From NCBI GenBank assembly GCA_963576735.1, contig OY755172.1, positions 4,402,001-4,466,000 on the forward strand: a DNA stretch of 64,000 bases, given 5' to 3'. The notes under the pieces were generated by a model that saw only the letters and a program-made list of their open reading frames with translations, did no database searches and was not told the DNA's origin. This stretch comes from Bedellia somnulentella. Its lineage: Eukaryota; Arthropoda; Insecta; Lepidoptera; Bedelliidae. Positions 55,320 through 64,000 of this stretch are shown here, piece after piece; position 1 is the stretch's first letter, and each line of letters begins with the position of its first letter. The position numbers were made by a program, and so were the translations under genes.

Positions 55320-55767
55320 CAATGAGAGGTTTTCCTTTTTTTCTTTTTTTCTTCTTCCCTGTTCTCAGGATAGATGGCGCCAGACTTGCTATGTTACTGG
55401 TAGGAACGGAACGTCACACCGTTTTTCACACTTGGATGTAATGATATCGTAAAACGGAACGTACATAAAAACGTTCTGATTTGAAAGTCTAAATAAATAT
55501 CAGTTTAAGCCAAGAATGCTTAAAAGTAAAAAAACAAAGACAGTATTTATATTTAACATTCATTTTGTTGTTTTTACTCGCCAAAAAGTTACTCTATGGT
55601 GATGTGACACATGTTTTTAAAGTTGACATTGGCGAAATTACTGTGGCAACACGATTGAGGCCACGAAGAAAAAATTTAAGTAAGTAACGTAGTTACATCA
55701 ACGCAGTCTGCAGAGCTCTAGGAAACTTTGTTGTTTTTTTATTTCTCAAAAAGAAAACCTCTCATTA
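55320..55767. mobile_element. TTAA-flanked element inside X2
   Basis: Flanked by TTAA (55316-55319, 55768-55771); ends AATGAGAGGTTTTC inverted at the right. It carries AGATGGCGCCAGACTTGCTA and two ACGGAACGT motifs. No coding frame. Confidence 0.6.
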
Positions 55768-55844
55768 TTAATTGTTTTTTTTTTTTTTAACAAATATTAT
55801 TTGTATATCTACAGCAGAGCTATTAGGCCAGTAGAATCGTTTTT

Positions 55845-56190
55845 AGGGTTCCGTACCAAAATATAAAACGGGGCCCTATTACTAAGCCTACGCTGTCTGT
55901 CTGTCTGTCTCCAGGCTGTATCTCATAAACCGTGATAGCGTGAACCGTTGCCGCTATAACAACTAAGACTAAAATATTAAGGGGGGTCACCATACAATAA
56001 CCGTGTTTTTTTCGTATTTTTTGCTCAGTACAAAAAACGAATCAATTAAACGCTTTAAATTTTCACAGAAAATCCACTTATTTCCTTTCAAAATAAATAT
56101 TTAAATGGTAATAAAGTAAATATTAAAGAAGGGCTCCCTTGGTTTTGTCACTAAACGTGATTTTCTAAATGTGATAGTATGGAACCCTTG
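55845..56190 (+). repeat. GGTTCCGTACC ... GGAACCC-type repeat
   Basis: AGGGTTCCGTACCAAAATAT, GTCTGTCTGTCTGTCTCCAG and TATGGAACCCTTGGCCG: a very common lepidopteran interspersed repeat. Confidence 0.65.
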
Positions 56191-56539
56191 GCCGTTTTTT
56201 AAGAAATTCACCGCTATTTATTATTTGTAAACAAAAGCGTACATATTTTTCTCGTTTGTAAATAATTAGTTCTTTTTATATTTTGTTTATTAAATATCTC
56301 GAGAACAACGCATCAGAAAGCGAGACACGATACATATAACTTTTAGAATATTTTACTTACCCCCTTAGTATATCATTAATTTTTATTTTTATTTATTTGA
56401 ATTTATCCGAGTATGCTGAAATCGTAGAATGAAAGAGTAGATTAGCTTCGTGCATGCAACAGTTGTAAGCAAATTGGCATTGTAGTCATAACAGGTTTGA
56501 TGTACCTATACAATAAAAAAAGTTTTTTGGCAAATAATG

Positions 56540-56720
56540 TCGGTTATCGTTTCGTGATCTGGCAGAGACGAGGGGGCCCCTATCGATCACGGGGCCCTGG
56601 GCACTTGCCCAGAGTGCCCAGTGGGAAAGAGGGGCTTGTTGTCAATGAAGCGCTGACGGCGCGAAGAGAGGGGTGTTAGTCAATGCTCATTGGCCGGCCG
56701 CGGTCACGTGATGTGACGCA
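56540..56720. other. GC-rich patch inside X2
   Basis: GGGGCCCTGGGCACTTGCCC and CCGGCCGCGGTCACGTGATG; the GGGGCCCCTAT motif also occurs at 55170. Origin unknown. Confidence 0.4.
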
Positions 56721-56861
56721 TTCGCGCGTTCTATCAACGCGACAATCAACACTTATATTTTCTTTACTTTACTTATGCTAATCTATTAATTTGCTATTAT
56801 TTGTTGTCACTGACATGAAGTTAAAACGTTTTAAGAGTATTTATTAAATATAATTTTTGCT

Positions 56862-57085
56862 GCTGTGTAGTGTCGGCTTAGAATAGCACTACCCCATTTA
56901 TTCTGGCGGGTGTACGTAAGAGGCGACTAACGGTATTGGGGCTTTTGAGGGATTGTTGGGAGATGCGGTTAGAGACCCATCACCAACAACCTTAATTTCA
57001 TCATCTTTTCCCCACTCAAGTTTCCAAAAGTTTCTGTGGCTCTGGCTACCTCTTCTAGGGATTTATGGCCGTGAGTATATATATC
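56862..57085 (+). repeat. Family A, complete, inside X2
   Basis: GCTGTGTAGTGTCGGCTTAG to GCCGTGAGTATATATATCG. Confidence 0.85.
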
Positions 57086-57167
57086 GTGATACTTTTTAGT
57101 TGCATAGTATAAATACCACCTAGACAATTTTTAATGCCGTTTAAATTTAAAGAGCGTTTTAATACCG

Positions 57168-57560
57168 ATACATACATACCTACACTCACGGCAATAAATC
57201 CCTAGAAGGGGTAGCCTTAGCGTCGGAGTTTAACTACTTCTTAAAGTTTGTTAAATAAACATTCGTGCTGATAGGTCTCCAACCGCATCGCCAAAACAAC
57301 ACTAAAAAAGCCCCAAGGTCCTTAGTCACCTCCAATGACATCCGTTCGTATAGGTTACCGTCAGAAATATGTTAGTGCTATTCTCAACCGATAATTGTTA
57401 GATTTTAAACTCTTAATAATTTACTGCACTCATAATATTTTGTCCCGCGGTTGTCGCCAGAGGAAACCAAAGGCTTTTTAAGTGCTTGTTGGGTGAAGTG
57501 GCTGCATACCCACCGCCACCTTCTAATTCTGTAGCTCAAAATACCTACATCTTATTGTGA
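57168..57560. repeat. Family A (-), degenerate, plus a scrap (+)
   Basis: 57168-57400 runs ATACATACCTACACTCACGG to GTGCTATTCTCAACCG; 57470-57540 has GGCTTTTTAAGTGCTTGTTG. Confidence 0.65.
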
Positions 57561-58166
57561 TTAGCTACTGTGATGTGAGTGAGTGAAAAGCAAGTCAGAA
57601 GGTTGGTTGATTAGCGAATGGAAACTATTGTAAAAACCCGTTATTCGTAGTTTTCGTTTATTACTACTTAAGATTATGGGCTAGGAAACCCTTCTTTGAA
57701 ACGCTCTTAGGCCAGTTATTCATTTATTTTTGAAAATATTAAAACATTGTCATTACTTTCAATTCATGCTTTTTACTCAACTCAGTTCTTAACCAATCAG
57801 CATAAGTAACTGGTTCTGTTAACAATGTCACTAGCAGCCATTAGGAAGCTTACAAATTTCCTAAATTATAAATTCAAAACTAGGAAACTTGTCAAAAATG
57901 ATTCCCAATTACAAGTTTCCTGAGTTGAGTTCGTTATTTTACAAGTTTCCTAAAAACTATCAGGTAAGATGTAAATTCGCTTGCTGTTTGACGGTTTTCC
58001 GTCAACTTACAAGTCTCCTAGGAAATCTATAAGTTAACGAGTTTGACGATTTTCCTGCGACATATGCATAAATTCAGTGCAATTAATCACACTTTATGAG
58101 TAAATGTGTTGAAGTAGTACATCTGTATCATAATAAATTTCAGAGAGCAAAGTTAGTAATTACAGA

Positions 58167-58302
58167 AGAGCAAGCACGAGCCGTGTTTAAACTAGTTATC
58201 GCGTGGGTTAAGCAGCCATCTCTTACACACTTACTTAGTATCGTATACTGCCATCTCATTCTAATCGTTATCGTGTCGATAAAATAGCGCTCGTGCTTGC
58301 TA
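58167..58302 (-). mobile_element. AGCAAGCACGAGC-type MITE
   Basis: Inverted ends AGCAAGCACGAGC at both sides, the best-preserved of the four copies. The plus open frame across it is coincidental. Confidence 0.7.
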
Positions 58303-58461
58303 TACAGGCTTCAGCTAAGGTGGATCCTAAAATTACGAAGAATTAAGCGCTGAAATTAAACATATCATTCGTCTTTTGCAACACATTTTTTCATAAAATC
58401 AATTTCTAATAAATACTACACAAATTAACATATACAAAAAAAAAATCTATGATTTTTAAAT

Positions 58462-58720
58462 TGCTGTGTAGTGTCGGCTTAGAATAACACTACCCCATTT
58501 CTGCCGGTGGGTGTACGTAAGAGGCGACTAACGGTGTTGGGGCTTTTAAGGGATTTTTGGGCGATGCGGTTGGAGACCCATCACCAACAACCTTTATTTT
58601 GCCATCTTTTCCCCACTCAACCTTCCAAAAGTGGCTGAGGAACTTCTAGTTCCTTAGCTCTGGCTACCCCTTCTTGGGATTTATAGCCGTGAGTATATGG
58701 ATGTATATGGATGGACTTTT
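58462..58720 (+). repeat. Family A, complete
   Basis: GCTGTGTAGTGTCGGCTTAG to GTGAGTATATGGATGTATAT. Confidence 0.9.
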
Positions 58721-58776
58721 AAATATAAACAAAAGATAGTAATAATAATTAAACAAAAAAAATACTGATGACTATC

Positions 58777-59245
58777 TAGTGGCGGCTAAGAATAGCATTA
58801 CCCTATTTCTGCCCGTGGTATTGGGGCTCTTTAAGTGATTTTTGGGCGATGCGGTACCACCGCTGAACCCATCACCGAGAACCTTTCTTTTACAGTTTTT
58901 TTCAATCTTCTCTCCATTCGACTTTCAAAAGTGGCTAAGGAATACGGCGAATTTGGCTACGCTTTTTTAGTGCGTGTGTAGTGTCGTTGCAGCATAATAC
59001 TGACCCATTTATACCCGATTGTAGTGTAAAAGGTGACTTAGTTTCAAGGCTTGAAACTTTGAAAAGTTAGATTACTAGTTAGTATTTATTAGTTAGTTAG
59101 TTGTAGAGTGATGTAGCAGGAGACCCATCACCAACCATCATCTTTTGCTTTACAATCTTTCCCTTCCTAACTCCCAAAATTATTTCAGTAATTTTATTCC
59201 AATGCTGGATACTCCCTCGTGTATACCCGTGATTATAATTTTGTA
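58777..59245 (+). repeat. Two degenerate family A copies in tandem
   Basis: 58777-58975 (GGCTAAGAATAGCATTACCC ... AAAAGTGGCTAAGGAATA) and 58976-59245 (GTGTAGTGTCGTTGCAGCAT ... ATACCCGTGATTATAATT). Confidence 0.6.
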
Positions 59246-59274
59246 TCTAACTAAAGAGGTCGACAATGAATGTA

Positions 59275-59430
59275 AAAAGTAAAAAGATGGTAGAAATAAA
59301 GCATCGTTGGTGATGGGTCTCCAACCGCATCATCCGAAAAGCGTAAAAAAGCCCCATACCCTTAGTCGCCTCTTATGACACCCTTGGGTAGAAAGGGGTA
59401 GTGACATTCTAAGCCAGCATTACACGGCGA
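59275..59430 (-). repeat. Family A, head half
   Basis: AGATGGTAGAAATAAAGCAT to CTAAGCCAGCATTACACGGC. Confidence 0.8.
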
Positions 59431-59787
59431 CTGATAACCATGCTCTGTTATACCTACTAATGTTTCTATCAATGTCCTAAGAAATAAAATTGAAAAAAGG
59501 ACTCAAGTCTTCACCTTTGTTATAAGTGGGTACGAGATATGCGGAAATGATAGGAGACACGTTGAAGTTTACAACCATAATTATTATATTAAGTCCATAA
59601 TTAATAATAATAAAATATAAAAGTTATAATTGTGCAGTCACAAAGAAACTACGTAATGTGTTCTGCTACTTAGATAATTTGTTGAATTGCTACAATGCTA
59701 CAAAAACTAGACCTCATTTCCATGTTAAGTTAAGTGATCAATTAAGGAATCGCTCTACTTATTTCAAATCTAAAATATTGTAGAAAG
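59431..59787. other. No recognisable feature
   Basis: AT-rich. Confidence 0.4.
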
Positions 59788-60127
59788 ACGGGAAGAAAAG
59801 GGGTGGTGCTATTCTAAGCAGACACTACACAGCTTTATGGTAACATTTTCTTTGGTTTCTTGGAAACCTATAATTACATACATACATACATATACTCACA
59901 GCCATAAATCCCAAAAAGGGTTAGCCAGAGCCGTTGAGCCAGAAACTCGTAAGTTACATTTGGAAATTGATAGAGGACAAGATGGGGGAAATAAAGTATC
60001 GTTGGTGATGGGTCTCCAACCACATCGCCCAAAACTACTTAAAAATACCCCATACGCTAAGTCGCCTCTTACGACACCCGTGGGTAGGAAGGGGTAGTGA
60101 CATTCTAAGCCGGCTCTACTCGGCAAC
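59788..60127 (-). repeat. Family A head fragment, then a full copy
   Basis: 59788-59832 ends CTAAGCAGACACTACACAGC; 59878-60127 is a complete copy from CATACATACATATACTCACA to TAAGCCGGCTCTACTCGGC. Confidence 0.85.
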
Positions 60128-60179
60128 CTTTAAAACCTTTAAAATACAGGAAAATATAAACAAAGCTCTAAAACGTCAC

Positions 60180-60540
60180 GAACGTTCTCTCGGTATATCC
60201 CCGAAGGGTGTTGGACAGAGGTACTAATACTTCTGAATATCTCGTGACATTGTCATCTGGTATTCAGAGTAATCACGATTTGCTTCGACATTGTAGTTAC
60301 GTGATAGGGGGCTAGCCTATTGCCGTTTTGTACAAACACGCTGTCACACTACTAAGTATATCTTAGCCCTGTGGGTTTCCTCATGATATTTTCCCTCGAC
60401 GTTAACAAACATAATAAATTAACCACACACAAGACTTACGAGAAGACAAACTGGTGAGGCCCGACCCAGGATTAAAACCCACGCCTGTCAGGATGATGGG
60501 CGGTTGTTCTACTCTTTGAGCTATCTATCACAGTAGTTCA
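60180..60540 (-). repeat. Family B, nearly complete
   Basis: 3' end CGAACGTTCTCTCGGTATAT at the left to the tRNA-like head complement near 60535. Confidence 0.8.
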
Positions 60541-60730
60541 TAGTTCAAGTCAAATAAAAACAAAGTTCAAGTCAAAATAAACTTAGACCAAAAATTACTT
60601 AAAAGACGTAAAAAGTTCAAAGGAAGGAGTCCAGTATAATTAAAAAAAAAACAATCGTGTTCTCAGAAGTTTAGACAGTCGACTATAAAAACGCAGCTGA
60701 CTATAAATAAAAACGCATGTCACACAGGAG

Positions 60731-60858
60731 GCCTACCACGAGCGCTATTTAATCGTCACGATATCAGTTAGAATGAGATGACAGTATACGATATAAGTGA
60801 GTGCGAAAGGGATGGCTGTTTTATACCATGAGATATCTAGTTAAAAGGTCGCCCCTAC
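60731..60858 (+). mobile_element. ACGAGCGCT-type MITE
   Basis: GCCTACCACGAGCGCTATTT, AGAATGAGATGACAGTATAC and GAGATATCTAGTTAAAAGGT. Confidence 0.65.
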
Positions 60859-61187
60859 TAAATATACAAGTCCTCGACCGTACACAGATCGTTTTCGATT
60901 TAAAACCTCATTAAGCTCTCAATACTTTGTTAGACGATTCTAGATCTACACTCAGTGTGACGACCTTTTTGCACTACCAAAATCAGCGGACCGCAAAAAA
61001 GTAATAGCTGCGATCAAAATTATTTCAATGGAATCATTATTTGTAATGGCATTTATCATAAAAAGCACAAACACGGTGTAAAAAACAGATGAAGGTATGT
61101 TTGGTGCGCAATAAAGCTAGGAACTTTTTAAAATTACGATGTAACAAGAATAAAGACGGAATTTAATTTTTATACATCATTGTAGCT
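60859..61187. other. No recognisable feature
   Basis: Mixed composition, no supported exon. Confidence 0.4.
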
Positions 61188-61345
61188 ATGTAGGGTCGGA
61201 TTAGAATAGCACGAACCAGAACCTTTATTTTATAATATTTTCCCCACTTAACTTCCAAAAGTGGCTGAGGAATTTCTTATTTTTGAAGCTCTGGCTACCC
61301 CTTTTTGAATTAGAGCCGTAAACAGTTATATTTATGTATGTTTTA
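61188..61345 (+). repeat. Family A with internal deletion
   Basis: ATGTAGGGTCGGATTAGAAT is joined to CCAGAACCTTTATTTTATAA, then runs to GAGCCGTAAACAG. Confidence 0.8.
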
Positions 61346-61477
61346 TTCATCAAGAGCATCATCAAAAAAATATGAATGTAACCATATTTTTTATCAAATT
61401 GATTTTGCTGCTGGCCTGTGCGGAAGCAAAGATGTATGTGCCTAAACTAAATCAGATACAGAGAAATACCCTTCCTT

Positions 61478-61985
61478 CAATACCTACCTACCGGTATAAA
61501 TTGCTATAAAGCAGAAGAAGAGGTAGCCAGAACTTCATAATTATGAATTCTTTTAGCTATTTTTGGATGCTGAGTGCAAAAAAGATTGAAAAATAAAGGA
61601 TGTTTGGTGATTTTTCAAGGGCCCCAATACCCTGTAGCGTTGAACAAATGTGTTAGTTCTATTCTTAGCCGTAACTACGCAACTAATGAGTGTATTATGA
61701 TATGCTAAAAAGTATAAATTATATAATTTACAGATATCTATATAGTTAAAACTAATTTAAAATGCTAGTAATCGTAACATACATATATTTACATATACTT
61801 ACGCCGTTAGTACCCATTGGGGTACTGTCGATCGCCACTTTGTACGATCCTGGCAAACCTCTCTAGCTTCGTTTACATCTAAAAATCTTTTCATACATGC
61901 TCTTATTCTTGATACTTCGGACACCTACCTTTTTGAGCACACTCTCTTTTTGGTCCTCCGAGGTCGTTCTCTACTAACTTACCTA
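61478..61985 (-). repeat. Worn family A copy, then RTE-like LINE 3' end
   Basis: 61478-61680 is a degenerate minus family A copy. 61785-61985 (CATTGGGGTACTGTCGATCG, TCTTTTCATACATGCTCTTA) is the complement of the LINE C-terminus. Confidence 0.65.
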
Positions 61986-62530
61986 TGGTAATGGTAACAT
62001 ATTTTAATGAAACCTATAAAATCGAGTAGTATAAGTACGTGCAGACCCCTACATGCTTGATTCACCTCCTATTATTATTGTGGGAACAATGAGGTGGTCC
62101 TATTTATGCATACACTATACATTTTCCTTATCAGTGTTTTCCGTACATCTCAATTAACAAAACGTATTAGGACTAGAGAGAGAGAGTAGGATTAGTTAAA
62201 CAGACCTGAAAACTTTTTTTAGTGCATGATATACCAAAGTAGGAAATGTTATATTTACTTTGTTCTTAAATTAATTTGTGCGAAATGGGTCCGAAAAGCA
62301 TAATTTTAACTTGGGTTTACGTATATAGTAATTAAATTGTAGGGGCATGGATCCAAGCAGTTTGTTGTCCATTCTAAATTATTTTACATACAAAATCAAC
62401 GCCTACAAAATAATGGTGTGTGTATGTATGCATCAATACAAAAGAAACCAAACACTGTGTGACGTAAGGTCCGCGTGTTCCTGTTAAAAATAGAAAATGT
62501 AGAAATAGTTCACCGGCCGCTCGCTGGGTG
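61986..62530. other. Upstream region of the SMYD4-like gene
   Basis: No repeat family recognised; CpG content rises near 62470-62530 (CACCGGCCGCTCGCTGGGTG). Confidence 0.4.
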
Positions 62531-62534
62531 CACG

Positions 62535-62539
62535 TCAGT
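62535..62539 (+). promoter_or_regulatory. Initiator-like TCAGT
   Basis: CACGTCAGTTTTGCG, the arthropod initiator pentamer, lies 133 nt before the start codon at the edge of the CpG-richer patch. A guess at the start site, not proof. Confidence 0.35.
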
Positions 62540-62671
62540 TTTGCGATCCACAGCACGTTGCTTATTTATATAGTGGTTATTATTTTAATTAATTAAGATT
62601 GTTTCCATCTAAAATATTTAATCTTATTTTTGGTTTAAGTGAGTTCTCGGTGCTGTCTTTGAAACGAAAAA

Positions 62672-64000
62672 ATGCCTGACGATTCCGAGGGATTTTTCAA
62701 AAAGTTTCATGACACTATCAACGATTCCATTGATAGTGTAACAAGAAATAATTTTAATAACATAGAAAACGACGCCAAACGTGTCTCTTACTTAAGCGGT
62801 CTACCCATAGTCAAGGATTATGATTTTGCGAGTGAAGTCGAGAAACTTCTTGATGTCGTCGCTTTTCCCGCAAAGAAAGATTTAGAAAAAGCGCGCGAAC
62901 ACAAAAACGCCGGCAACGAAGCTGTTAAAAAAGGCAACTGGAGTCAGGCATTGCTGGAGTATAACCTAAGTTTGATTAACATGCCTATTAAAGATTGTAA
63001 GTATAAGGAGTACTCTTTTAATAAATTCGACAGTGACCACTAACCGCATCAGATATTGTGATTCAGGCTCTTTTTTTCTGTTTCCAGCTGACGAAATGGC
63101 AATATTATATGCAAATCGCTCAGCAGCTCTCCAGCACTTAGATCAATTTGAGGACGCTATCTCAGACATAAAAAGATGTTTGAAACTCGCTTATCCAAGG
63201 CATCTGCGTTACAAAGTATTTGAGCGGAAGGCCAGGTGTCTCCTAGTTTTAAAAAGAAACCAAGAAGCAGTTAAAGCTTTCCAGTACGACTCTTATATAA
63301 AAGAAACATCTATTTCGTTTGATACAACCTACAACAAACAATTTACCATTATTTTTGTCTCATTTCAGAGATACAATCACAGCTCTCGATGAAGCTACAA
63401 ACTTAGATAAAGACAAACGCACAAAACTTCGCACTGACGCAAAAATAATGCTGGAAATGTTGAACAAAGGACTTGTTTTGGCCGGCCAACCTAAAGACCC
63501 AGAACCATTAAAAAAAGTCCCACCAAGACCGAAACTACCTGGCAAATGTAATCGTGAATATCCAGCAGCATCACAAGCAATACAGATAGAGCAAGCAGAT
63601 GGCAAAGGAAGATATGCTGTGGCTACGAGAGATATAGAAGCTGGTGAAACCATACTGGTTGAAAATCCGTACAGTAGTGTTTTGTTATTTGAATTCTCTA
63701 AGACACATTGTCAATATTGCTTCCTAAAGTAAGTACTCTTTTAGTGCATGCTTTCACACCTGTTGACCAAACATACAATACCACAAAATTAATCAAAAAA
63801 ATATTTTTCAGGTGTCCTATCCCGCTAGCCTGTCCTAAATGCCCAAATGTAGTTTTCTGTAGCGAAAAATGTTTAGAGATAGCAATAAAATCGTACCATG
63901 GCTACGAATGCCATATATTACCACTGATATGGAAATCAGGTTGTTCTATTACCTGCCACATCGCTTTGCGAATGGTTCTACAAAAACCAAAAGAATACTT
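62672..64000 (+). CDS. SMYD4-like protein (TPR, split SET, MYND), partial
   Basis: Four coding exons by splice sites and phase: 62672-62996, 63088-63283, 63369-63728 and 63812 to the window edge (about 356 residues). SMYD proteins are protein-lysine methyltransferases; SMYD4 is the TPR-bearing branch. Residues about 72-174 form TPR-like helices (HKNAGNEAVKKGNWSQALLEY; AILYANRSAALQHLDQFEDA). Residues 252-275 start the SET fold (GRYAVATRDIEAGETILVEN). A MYND zinc finger follows with Cys 288, 291, 301, 304, 310, 314, His 323 and Cys 327. The catalytic SET half lies beyond the window. The ATG is chosen because it opens the frame after AAACGAAAAA. The exon 2 donor (CA|GTACGA) is weak, but the join restores KAFQDTITALDEA. 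Confidence 0.85.

Larger units (their letters stand above)
54966..58062. mobile_element. Composite long-TIR element X2 (TGTCGCAGGA ends)
   Basis: 3097 bp with inverted arms of roughly 150-180 bp starting TGTCGCAGGAAAATCGTCAA, flanked by TATG (54962-54965, 58063-58066), or ATATG by the other reading. Each arm has three copies of AGGAAACTTGT. The interior has no long frame and holds a TTAA element, a GGTTCCGTACC repeat and two family A copies. Same design as X1. Confidence 0.75.

Noticed and set aside
58096..58287. 63-codon frame with a transmembrane-like end.
   Set aside because: It runs across a MITE whose other copies do not keep the frame.
1..64000. A CRISPR array, operon or defence island.
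   Set aside because: No regularly spaced repeats with unique spacers, no ribosome-binding sites and no long intronless genes.

Overview
This window is AT-rich, intron-rich and densely packed with transposon remains. It reads as an insect genome, most likely a moth or butterfly (Lepidoptera). The signs are a Lep1-type Helitron, RTE-like LINE fragments, several tRNA-derived SINE families, and a short interspersed element with a (TATG)n tail present in about 45 copies. There are no bacterial-style operons, rRNAs or CRISPR arrays. Most open frames of 60 to 120 codons here are chance frames across repeats.

Three stretches look like host genes. (1) At the right edge, 62672-64000 (+), are the first four coding exons of a SMYD4-like TPR/MYND/SET protein; the gene runs off the window. 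(2) On the minus strand I assembled by eye a split gene with very small exons: exon 1 at 37289-37268, exon 2 at 27493-27380 and exon 3 at 25888-25820. All junctions have good splice sites and all are in phase 1. (3) A further candidate first exon at 3474-3438 (-) also ends in phase 1. It may be an internal alternative promoter of the same gene, whose remaining exons would lie to the left of the window.

Layout. 0-13 kb: exon 1b and its 5' region, family A and B SINEs, a LINE with a 5' inversion, and a fold-back MITE. 13.0-14.8 kb: a complete DNA-transposon footprint with an 8-bp target duplication, about 30-bp inverted ends and a broken THAP-domain gene (P-element-like). 15-27 kb: SINEs, a Helitron, and exons 3 and 2. 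27.9-30.8 kb: two long-inverted-repeat elements, one carrying a CXC cysteine-rich reading frame. 32-36 kb: two copies of one 4-bp-TSD MITE, one holding a 35-bp insertion with a 10-bp duplication. 37.3 kb: exon 1 and its promoter region. 40-47 kb: SINEs with nested miniature elements, including a 59-bp fold-back insertion with an 8-bp duplication and a 215-bp TTAA MITE. 44-54 kb: Helitrons and a tRNA-containing repeat that forms palindromes. 55-58 kb: a 3.1-kb composite element with about 150-bp inverted ends. 58-62 kb: a run of SINE copies ahead of the SMYD4-like gene.

Family names used here. A: about 250 bp, from GTGTAGTGTCGGCTTAGAAT to GCCGTGAGTATATGTATG, with a (TATG)n tail. B: tRNA-headed SINE with a (TTATG)n tail. 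C: tRNA-headed SINE with a head reading GTCGAGTGGGTAG. D: repeat with a nearly complete tRNA-like sequence and mirrored flanks. Everything was read by eye; exon calls rest on splice motifs, phase and open frame only.
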